A stretch of 64,000 nucleotides of DNA from Centropus unirufus. Its lineage: Eukaryota > Chordata > Aves > Cuculiformes > Centropidae. The position numbers were made by a program, and so were the translations under genes. The stretch spans positions 7,502,816-7,566,815 of the forward strand of contig VYZI01000003.1 in NCBI GenBank assembly GCA_013397695.1, given 5' to 3'. Below are positions 50,462 through 61,110 of this stretch, in pieces (positions within the stretch are counted from its first letter, which is position 1; every line of letters starts with the position of its first letter). Under the pieces are notes generated by a model. It searched no databases and was not told the origin of the DNA. It was given only the letters and a program-made list of their open reading frames with translations.

Positions 50462-52004
50462 ATTTTAATAAAAAGCTTTCTGTCAAAGTCTGCTAAGCTG
50501 TCCCTTCCTCTCACTACAAACTAGCCCCAAGCAAATGTTTCCTTAAGCCCATTTATTTCTGTGTCCTGATAAAGGCTTAGTGAGCAGTGAATTCTGGCCA
50601 CTGCTACTAGCTCACTGCTGCCTTGTTTTGAAACAAAAGGGGCATCCCATGCCGGTAAAGTAGAACCTGTTTTGTATGAATAAGTAGAGGCACTTAGCCA
50701 GCTTGTACCAGTGTAATTAAGGCAGTGCAAAACCTTATCCCTGACTTTTACTCTGTGAATAGTTTTTAAACAGATATCAGAGTAATTATTGCAATTTAAT
50801 TTATTTCATAAATACAGATGAGTGAACTCTAAAAGACAAAAGCTTATTTTATATGTGTTCATTTGTTTCTATACTGGATTTTTCTATCGTAATGAACTAT
50901 TTTGGCTAGAAAAATAGTGCCTTTCATAACACTAGTTGCTGAAGTTATTACAAAAATTGTGCACTCTTACTCATAAACTTCTTTTATCTTCCTCACATTC
51001 TGCCTTTCAGTCTAGGCCCTGTATTAGACATTCTTACAGCATCTAGCACAGTATATCAGACATGAATTTTAAACCCCATGATAATACACATGTTAGATTA
51101 AAATAATAGGATTCATGGCTTACACTCACTGAGTCACCACTTTCCGCTGCAGAGACTGTGATTTTTTCACCTCTGCTGCTCTGCTCAGGCTCTCGACACT
51201 TCACATAACCATGCTTTGAAGTGCTTCCTCCAAGTTCACAATTTACTGTTTGAGAAGTCTGATGTAATGCTATCTAATCCTTTCCAGGGCTTCAGGGAAG
51301 ACAAGCATTCAATTTGGTGAAAAATGTATTTCTGTAAGGTGATTAGAATAAGATGAAATAGAAACCACTTGTGGAGTGATCATTGCAAGGCAGCTTGATA
51401 AGGTTCTCATTTTGAATGAGGCAGAGGCCAGGTTCTGCCCCGTTAAAAGCGATGGCAGGTTTGCTGTCAGGATCCATAAGCTCCAGATCAAACTACAGCT
51501 TGCATTCAGGACATTTTTTTTATTTGTTTTTAGTGAGGTTGATGTTAAAGAAGAGGTCAAATGTAAAACATAGGACCTGTTTTATAGGATACTTGAATCC
51601 CTCTTTTTTTTTTAAAGTGGTCATATATATTTGAAACCATACGTGGAGGACCTGAGTAATCATACACCTGGTAGCAATCACTACTCTGCGTTATACACTC
51701 CTTTCCTAACATCATATGTGAGCAGATGGGGTTTTTCCTCTAAGTGTGCTTTTTATTCATGTTCGTGAATTGAAGTTATCACTATGATCTTCAACCATTT
51801 TTATTAGAGAGTCTGTTTTCAATCAAGAGAGAAGGGGGGCTTGCAAAGAAGAAAAAACGCTGGTGGGTGAAATGAACCACTACAGAGACAAAAATAAACA
51901 AAGAATTTCCTCAATGCTCTATTTCATCTTCCCTTTTCCTTTTTATTAAATAAAACATACTAAATAATTTAACATAATATTGTTTTTGTAAGCACTGTCA
52001 TTAG

Positions 52005-52039
52005 TTTTTTTTTCTTTCTTTGTTTCTTTCTTTCTTTGT
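52005..52039. repeat. (TTTC)n pyrimidine microsatellite
   Basis: A T9 run followed by repeated TTTC units with two G interruptions. A simple tetranucleotide repeat, likely variable. Confidence 0.85.
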
Positions 52040-55000
52040 GTCTCATTTGCATATATTCAGTTCATAGGGAGAAGGGAATTAGAAAAATCCTTGAGGATGA
52101 AATTTAATAAGACTCCAATTTTCCTAAAAAATTGAGGCAGGAGGGTGTTTTGCTGCTTCATTTTCTTTGTCCTACTGTCTGTAACTCCAAAATGTTACCA
52201 ATAAATGTGAGAGGAAACTCCATACAAATTTTAAGTGATCTATCTTTGAAAAATAAAGGCAAATGCAGTTATCGGACAATAGTAATGCTAATAATACACT
52301 CTGACACCGGTAGTTCAGGGAGAGTCCAGCTGAGGGCTAGACGAAAAATACAGAGCTCCGGTTTTGCCTAGATGAGGGAAAGTATTGGAAGATCGATTAC
52401 AAGCTCTGTGTAACTGATAGAGTGGTAGAAGATGTTTTGTCATTGTAGCCACCTTCTCTGTTCTGCCTGCAGTTACCAGCCGCTCTATACAGGCAGGAGG
52501 ACGAGAAGGGCATCTACCTTCACCCAGCCCAGAGCTGGTAGCTGATGTGTGCTCAAGGGCCTATTAAGCCAATGTGCCCAACCATGGTGGCCCGCTGGCT
52601 ACATGGCTGGCTCAGGGGCAAAAAGTAGCTCTTACAAATCCCTGAAATCCGCACAACACAATTCTTTAGTAGTAACTGGCCAGAGCTTGAAGTTTGTCTT
52701 AGACTGTGCCAACATGAGCTGACCGAGCTCAGATTAGGTTTCAGGTGTTGATATACACACATAGAAGATGAAAAATTGATAGCTAAGGTGTTTACAGCCT
52801 CCGGCGGCCTCCCTGGGTGCCTCACTCTGTTGCCACCTTTTATGGCAAGAACAGACAAATCACAGGTAGAAGTGAACATCTGTAGTTTACTGAATTAGGG
52901 ATTCGTACTGAATTTGTCACTGTGCTGGGACAGCACATGGTGCTCACATCATTAAGGAGCAACTTCATGAATAGTTCAGGTTTGCAGGCTGGAGTGTCTG
53001 TGGGAGAGAAAGGTGGGGAAGCTACCACAGCTGAGGTTTATAGTTGTTGCCACAGGCTGTGTTGTATGCTACTGATGTTTGTAAGTTAACATCCCTAGTG
53101 ACTTTCTTTAGGGTGAATGTACTATGACTGCAGAAGTTGTATTCTTAGCAAGATGAGTCATGGCATGGGTGGATCATAAATTCAGCCATTTTTCCAAACT
53201 CACCCCAAGTCATCTTGACTTGATCTCTGCCCTTAAATTCTTAAAGTCTTGATAGATCTTGTAAATGAATGCAAATACATTCAATTGAAGTCTAGCGAAA
53301 TGCTGTGGCCAGCTGGAGTGGACAAAACCAAGATAAGTTTTTTAAAATCAGCCTAAACCACATCCCATCCTTTCCACAGCAACAGTGCAAACATGGTTAG
53401 CAGCAACAGTTAGAAAAAAAATACTGAAAACCTCTTTCCTAGCACTCTGGGAACTATGTAATGGATGAACTCCTGAGAGACTTTGGTATTCGGATGGCCT
53501 GTCTATAGTATAGCCCTGTCTATATCTTATGCTTCAAATTCTGAACACTTAAACTGTGGCATTTCCTACTTGTACGAGCTCATATGGCCAGAGGAACAGG
53601 TTCTGAGTTAGCTCAGCTTTTTCTGGAAAAAATGTCACTGTAGTACAGTAAAGCTGCCTATTTCAGCTTCATGCTGGGAAGCTGCAGATCTTCTTGGGAG
53701 CGGGAATTAAAAAAACCCCATGTAAATATTTTCATCCTCCACTATTGAAAGAGAGTGAAACAGAATGAACTGTTCCCAAAACAAAATTAGATCAAATTTT
53801 CCAGTATTTAAAGTGTATTCAGTAACTTATATGTACTTTGAAAAAGCTTTATAAAGTTGTGACTGCAAACACTTCTCCACTAACTGACAGAAGCAGGGAT
53901 TTTTAAGTTAAATTTGTTCATGAAAACCAGGAAATATTTGATTAATACTTCCTTTATATACTTCACAAGAGTAGTTCAACAAAAGGTCAAATGTCCAACT
54001 TGCATGAAACACATTTCAGGTAGGCCAAGGCCTATAACACTGAATAGCTCTCTAAATAAATAGCCCTCATCACTTTAATTTCTAAAGAAACATAACCATT
54101 CACTAATAATATTTTAATAATTGGTATAAAATGAACAGCAACTCAAATTTCCATCCCCCAAAATGCAGAAACATTTCTGAGCTTAAAAAGAAAGTCGCAT
54201 TTAAAAATGATTGGGTGCCTTTTTAACTTTTTTAACATCCAGATTTCAACTGAAAGTCAAAGTAAGTCAAAGCTAGAAGCAGAAATACCGTGAGAATGAA
54301 TAAACTCCCAACATTTCAAGCTGAGTGCAATACAAGAGGTAAGGGAACTGCCTCTGACAAGACTAGCAGCTATGCCCGTGTGCCAAAAAATTAGAGGTCT
54401 CCCACAGTTATCTTGCATTCTCCCTTACGCAGATTCCTGGATCAGATCCTCAGATGATATCAGCTGGTGGGTGCAGCTACATTCATGCAAGTAGTATTAC
54501 AGTGATTTAAGCTAGATGATAATCAGCCTCACTTGTTTCGGGAAGTGAGATTTGTTATTCATTTGATTGAAAGGTATTTTCCAATGCTGTGAAGTGGGAA
54601 ATGTGTTTGGAATTAATCATTTTTTAAGCCTCACAAAACATTGTTTGGCAAACAAAGATTGTTTTGGTTGTCCAGGACTCCTTCACTGCATCCTCCCAAA
54701 TGTGAGGTTTACCTCTGTTCTCCAATGGGCCATTCTGGTCCAGCTAAACACACAGTGACCAGCTTTGCAAAGTAAGCCTTCTTTAGAATAAGGCCTTTTG
54801 GTTTCATCTGTAATCTTTGTGGAAAAAAATGGACATTACAGTAGGAGGATTATGCTAAATTGCTTTCTGCCACTAAAGAGCTGGACAAAGCAGTAGTTCA
54901 AGGCATGGAATGAGCATTCTGAAATAAGCACTTAGTCACTGAATTCAGTACTAAGAAAATAACCTAAACGATTTCAATTTACATATGTTGGTAATTTGCA

Positions 55001-56211
55001 TCCTAGCTTTACACCTTACAGAGACTCCCTTGTTTGCTGCTACTGTAGTAAATGTTTGTTCACAGGCTGCTTAAAATCAAGCAGGGAGGACAATCTGGGA
55101 CCAAATCCAAGGTTGACTTCCTTACCCTGTCTGCGTGCCTTGTCTGAATATCCTCCCACGGCTTGAAACTGGTGGACTTCAATGGTGCAATACTGAGTCC
55201 AAAGTCTGTAAGTGTAACACAGGGGTTCCCGGTTATACTGGGATCTACGCATGAAACCAGAGACTTTCATGTGCGTACTTTCTCCGACTGTCACTCCTTT
55301 TCTATGTTGAATTGCTCTCTGGAGGAGACTGTGGCTTTCTCAATGTTACTATGAGGACATTTTGCAATGGATGTGTCAACTCCCCTTGGGTATGTAAATT
55401 CATATCACCCTCAGATGATCACATTCAATAAAGAAATTCAGGTTCCTGTAAGTCAGAAGAGGTAAACTTCACATGCATGGATTTCAGACTGGTATTCAGA
55501 ATTTTATTCCTAATCTTTCTGTATCAGAATGTAGCCAGTTTCCTGCTCCTTTCTTCTCTCACTCTTCTCCATCAGATGCCCTTGCAGATTAATAATTCTC
55601 TCCTACAAGTTTTCTACTTTTCCATTTTCCCTTTAGCACAAGGTAATCTCCAAATAGAAATCTTCATGGCAGGGCAAGGAGCACCAGCGTTGTGCTTTAT
55701 CAATAACACCCCTCAGCTCCCTCCAAGGTAAAGGAAGTGATCAGCCAGGGGTAATACATATGCAGCTGCCTGTAGAGCCTGGAGAAGTGTAGGTGTGTGT
55801 GGGGTTTAGGGTTGTGGGCACTCTCTGCAGCGTTCCAGCTGACACAAGATGGAATAGTCTCTGTACCTGTGTGTCCTGTGCTGTGGTCACAGCACGTGAC
55901 TCTCATTCATTCTCTGTTCAGACTGAGGCTTCCTCTGCCTCTGCAGTGCAACTGAAAGATGCAGAGAAGTTTTTATGTTTTCAGGTGCTGGATTTCCTTT
56001 AGAATGACAAGATGTTGTACAGTATCTGCCATCCATGGCTACAGAGGTAGATATGTGATGTTCTCTAGGTTGCTGGAGTGTATAATAACAGGGTCATTCA
56101 AGTCTATCCCCACTGTCTGACAGCTGCTGGGTCCTATTTCAAACTTTTAGTGCACTTCAAAACACAGGAATATTTATCCATGCAAAAATAATAGCTTTTT
56201 ACAGAAATAGA

Positions 56212-56283
56212 CCAATGTTTCTCAGTCAGGGTCGCACACCCTTTGAGGGTCATGGGTGCATTCAAAAGGGTCATGAAATTTTA
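56212..56283. mobile_element. Possible hAT-Charlie-type DNA transposon end
   Basis: CCAATGTTTCTCAGTCAGGG followed by GTCGCACACCCTTTGAGGGTC resembles the CAGTGGTTCTCAACCAGGGTCGC...CCCTTTGGGGGTC terminal region of Charlie-group non-autonomous elements. The TTCTCA core and two further GGGTCATG repeats support this. No second terminal inverted repeat or 8-bp target duplication was found, so only one end of an old copy would be present. Chance similarity remains possible. Confidence 0.4.
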
Positions 56284-59200
56284 GACAGCAGAGGTCAGCA
56301 GCAACTCAGTTTCTCCATTGAGGCAAAATCAGAATAGGCTGTAAGTATTGGCCAACAGTGCTTGCAATCACAAGGAAACCGCTAACTATATCACCTTTCA
56401 TTGTTATCAGTGCTCAGTTCTGGCAGGGACAGGGAGAGCACAAGCACATGCCCCCAGGAGTAGCACTATTGTCACGGCCTTACCTTGAAGGAACGGATCT
56501 GCAGTGGCCTTGGGAAGGGATGGTCACATGGCAAAAGATGAATCAAAAGGAAAATGTGCCTTCTAAATGTTTGAGAAAACCTAGTGGGCAATGATGCTTC
56601 TGCATTTATAGGAGAGTAAGGGAAGCAGTGCCTCTGCTGCTGGATAGGATCTGCCTCAGTCCTGAGTTCAGTAACACCACCTTGTCCATAGCTTTCAACA
56701 ACCTCTGCCATTTTCTTTATGGCTTTTCTACTTCCTGCAGTGTGTCATTTCATGCTTAAGGGATACTGCAGTCTTTTCACTTAATCACTATAAAAATGAT
56801 TCAGTTGGCTCACTTATTTCCTTTTTTTCTTTACCCCCACATTCTGTGGACCCTGCAGAGCTAAATTCCAGTGTGAAAGGTTTAAGACTGTGGACAGTTG
56901 TGAAACTACTTTGGCAAATTAGCATCTTTCGTTGAGATTAGTCTTAAAGTTGTTATGTGACATCTGAAGACAAAAACCTGTAAATCTTTCTAAAATGCTA
57001 GGCCAAAAGCTTCGATATGTAATAAATACTGAAATTCTGTTAAACATTGCAATCCATTTTATCATCTTTTCTAAACAGAAAGAGCAAAGTCAGGAAATTC
57101 ATTGCTGAGGAGTAATACTTCTCTTTGAACCTACTTGATACTAAACATTTGGGGAGTTAAAGCAGCCAGGTTTCAATGTAAACAGGCAAATGACTGAATT
57201 AAATGCACAAAGTGAATTATGCATTTTTTCCTTATGTGTTGAGTGAGCTCTTACGATAATGGGATAATAATGCTTTGTAATCTTTCAGTGCTTTCCAGCT
57301 AAAAAGTACAGTAAAGTCTTAATCTTTCTAGAGCTACTATTTAAATGTTATCTGTTTTACCTGCCTATCTTCTCATAGGCTATAAATGTTATATTCCCAC
57401 CTGCCTACCCTCTCTTAGGGCATATATCCATGCTTTGTAGGCACACCAGCAGAAGTTTTACAAAGCCCAGACACTCACAACTACCTCATCATGAAATGTT
57501 ATCACTTCCTCACAAGTGCCAGTTAAATAGCTTTGTTCATGCCCTAATCCATTTTGTTTAAATCAAGCCAACCTAGTTTAGACTATGCTTTAAATAACAG
57601 GCTTTTACTAAGCAAGATTGCTTTGTCTAGAATAATTAAAGGAGGTACTCAAAGAATTATTCAGTCCCTACATCTGAGGAGACAATGTCCTAGATCAGGT
57701 GGGAAGTGAAGAGTGGAGAGGAGGCTTGGGGATGTTAATGCTTCAGCCATTACAGATCGAATTTGAAAAGAATAAATGCCAACCATATTATTAGCATGCT
57801 GCTGTCAATTCTCCTGCTGGTTTTTCCAGTTTTTATTATCTGCTACTGTAATTTTCTCTAAAAAGTTTGGGTCGAATCCCCTGCTGCATCCTGTGCCCAA
57901 GAATGTCTCCCCATTGCCCCCAGACTGTTTTATTGTCTCTTTAAAACTCACCTCTGCTGTAATGCTCAGTAGCGGCTGTGGTCTGTGTTCTCTGCTGGGT
58001 GCTCTGCTCTGAAGTAATATTGTTATCCTTCTGCTCTGCCTGGTTGTGTCCATCACTTCTCTTTCCTTCTCACCCAAATTGAGCAATAATTTCACATCCT
58101 TTCATGCTGTGCCAGAACCCCCTAGAATTACACGGCCACAGTCAGATGGGCATCCCTAGGTACTTCACAAAGCAGCAGTAACATCAGCAAACGACATTAA
58201 GTGGATCCCCCCAACTCGTGCAAGAGGACTGCTGTGCAGATGGAAAGGGAGCTTGGATCTTTTGTCTTGGTTATTTGCTGTAATCACATACTCCTCCTTC
58301 TTCACATCCCTCTCCAAAGCATACTGACATCAATTAACCTTTTCATTGCACTGAGCCTCCACCTTTGCCTTTGTGGCATTGGAAATCTTTGTAATGCCAA
58401 CCGTCTCCAGAAATGTTGTTAGAGCCAAAAGAGAGTTCAGTTGTTTATTTTAAGGGTTAAAATCTGAGGAGACAGAATGAAATAAGTAGAAAGGACAAAA
58501 TCACATGCCAGAAATTGTACCTTACATGTACAGAATGGAAGGATGCTACTGACTATCTGCAGCTAAGAGGGCAGGAAGCCTCTAATGGTCTACCTGGTGG
58601 CCAAGCTGAAGTATATGGGCTGGGATGTACAGTCACTGAGTCATCTGAAAAACAAAATTTGTCAGGAGGGGTTGTTGTAATAGAGCAACCTTTCCCAAAG
58701 CCACCACATTGAACCTATCTCCTGGGTGCACTCATTTTTTTCTGGGTTATGCCACAGTTCAGCCCTGTGGGCTCTGAACTCAGAGACACTCATGGCAGAC
58801 AGCCACACTTGCCATTTTGCGGGTATCAGACTGGTGACAAGCCACGACAGCGGCCTGCGTTTAACCATGGCAGTAGTTACAAACGGGATATTACATGGTA
58901 GAGAGGAGGCTGCAGCTTATTCTTTCAGGCAAACGTGTCTGAAGGGTATCTTCCATGGGACAGGCAATTTTAGGCATGGAGATGGGTGCAATTGCACCAA
59001 TAAAACACCTAGAGACACTCTACATTTGAAAATTTCTCTTAATATAACAGCCAATCCATGGGCCATTATTGAGTCTCCCCCCAAACTGCAGTTCTTTGCA
59101 CTAACTCATTTCTTTTCTAGGGGCAGTTTACCAAGAGTCCACCCCATGCTGTGACCTTCACAGATCAGTGTGGACTCCAAGGGCAGCAGTAGCCAAGCCG

Positions 59201-60998
59201 CCTACGTCACCTCAGCTGTAAACAGAGCTCCCTCACACCCCTCCCTCGCTGCCTGCCACACACCCTTCTGCCGTCCTCCACAAAGACGTGGTTTTCTGGA
59301 GGAGGCCAAGCTCTGCTTACCAATTACATCAGATCCCCTTGGTGAGCACATATGCTTCCACTTCAGAGACTTGTTTCATCTGTTTTTTGTCTCTGCAAAA
59401 AGGGGTTTCCTTGAAAATGGTTCTTCCAAGTATGTTGCTTATGTTTTTTTCATTACAATAGATATTTTCCTATTCTTTCTCACAGGTTCCTATTCCTTCT
59501 CGCAGGAATGTTTTTATTGTCTGCTGTCATTTTTTCTGTGTAGCATTTAATAATAAAGTAATTGAGGAGGGATCATAATAGCTGGATGTGCAGAATCTCT
59601 CCCTATTATATTCTTGCTTTTTTCACTCCCCTACCATAAAAGTGGTATTTCTTTCCCACTAAAACAAGATTTAAAGATGGCAGTTGTCTTATGTCTGCTG
59701 ACAGTCAACATAAAGAAGAGAAATGTGGAGTGATTTCTTTAACATGATTTTGTACAAGGTCATTTCTTCAATAATCCAAACATTCTCTCCTTCCTGAATA
59801 AGGAAACATCATAGGGATTTCTAGTTAGATGAAGAATTATTTGGCTGGATACAGGTTTGTTGTATCAAGCTCTCAATAGGGTCTGCACAAAACCTTTGTT
59901 CATTTGCTCGACTGAAACTGTTCAAATGACTTCTCATTACCATTGGGTGGGACTGAAGAGTAGCACTGATGTCAGTTTCTCAACATGTCCCATTATCTAA
60001 GTAATTCACAGTTTAGGCTGGGACACATTTAACCTTCCTAATAATTTGCTTTTTTCCATTTTTTTCTTCTTTAGCATGATTAAATGAAGAAAAAAACAAA
60101 TTAACTTCTGATCGAAAGGAAAGGACTTCTAGTAAACAAAATGTCTCTTATGAGTTTCCTGTAAATACCATTCAGTATTTGTCCCTCCTAAATTTTATAG
60201 CATCCTATGTCAAGCCTATCTGCAGAGTTGTTGAAAATATTCCCTTGGAAGAGACTTCTTAAATTCAAAGGGCTTAAGACTCTGTTAAGGATCTGTGCTT
60301 CGAAGCTTTCAAAAAACTCCATTCTGAGTAGCCACACTGAAGGTAATGGGTTTACTTATGAATTTAGAAGTTAAACACATGCTTAAGCAATTGGTGAATG
60401 AGCCTGGGTGCTGACCCTGTGACTCCAAGAAAGAAGCCGTCCCCTGGCTGCTTTGCCATCGTTCCTGTTTGTGACAGCCTGTTTGTTTTGCTCCTGAAGC
60501 CCTCAAAGATGAATGAAGAGGTCCTGTTCTTCCCGGAGGTTTCCAAAGCAGGAAGCCATGAGCGAGCATACATCCTTCACTCTCACAGTTCCACTGGCCT
60601 GGTGACTTTGGTGCCTGGGTTGTGATCAGAGAAGTTTTAGTTTCTCAGTTCTTGTATGGCTCCTTGCAAAGACGTGGGTCAGATTTTCCCATCCACACAT
60701 TGCCCTAATATAGTGCTCACATTAGTGCGTCTGCCCATGGAAATAAAACACAGTAGAGGATTTGGTTTGCATTTTATGAAGGAGGTTTTAGAGGGTTACT
60801 GCTGTGTCCAAGCATGTTTCACAGCTGACATTTGTCAATGAAAAAGCAGAGCTCATTGAAAAGGCTAAATGTTCACAAGGAACCTCTTTACTGTGGGGTT
60901 AATGAGGACTTGAAAGGACTTGCACTCTGGCCTTAGCTGTGTATGTTTGTCTTTTCTTTCACTTTCATCTCTCCTCCCTGGGCCCTGGTCTCTTTTCA

Positions 60999-61013
60999 TT
61001 TTTTTTTTTTTTT
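60999..61013. repeat. Poly(T) tract, 15 bases
   Basis: A pure thymine run inside a larger pyrimidine-rich zone. A simple homopolymer. Confidence 0.85.
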
Positions 61014-61048
61014 CTGCTTTTAATTTATGCCTCTGTATTAAACTAACC

Positions 61049-61110
61049 AACCTTCCTTCCTTCCTTCCTTCGCTCCTTCCTTCCTTTCTTTCTCTCTCTC
61101 TATTTCTTCA
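61049..61110. repeat. (CTTC)n / (CT)n polypyrimidine microsatellite
   Basis: About five CTTC units, a GCTC interruption, more TTCC units, then TTTC and a (CT)5-like run. One strand is almost purely pyrimidine over about 60 bp, a composition able to form triplex DNA. It is probably polymorphic. Confidence 0.9.

Larger units (their letters stand above)
47421..56211. other. Unique AT-rich noncoding sequence with simple repeats
   Basis: No gene is recognised. Simple repeats at 50437-50461 and 52005-52039 are listed separately. A minus-strand frame at 47659-47880 is rich in Lys, Arg and Ser; it lies upstream of the LINE block at 47080 but shows no motif that ties it to CR1. Other frames are under about 110 codons. 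A GC-richer patch at 52440-52870 has no recognisable content. Confidence 0.55.
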
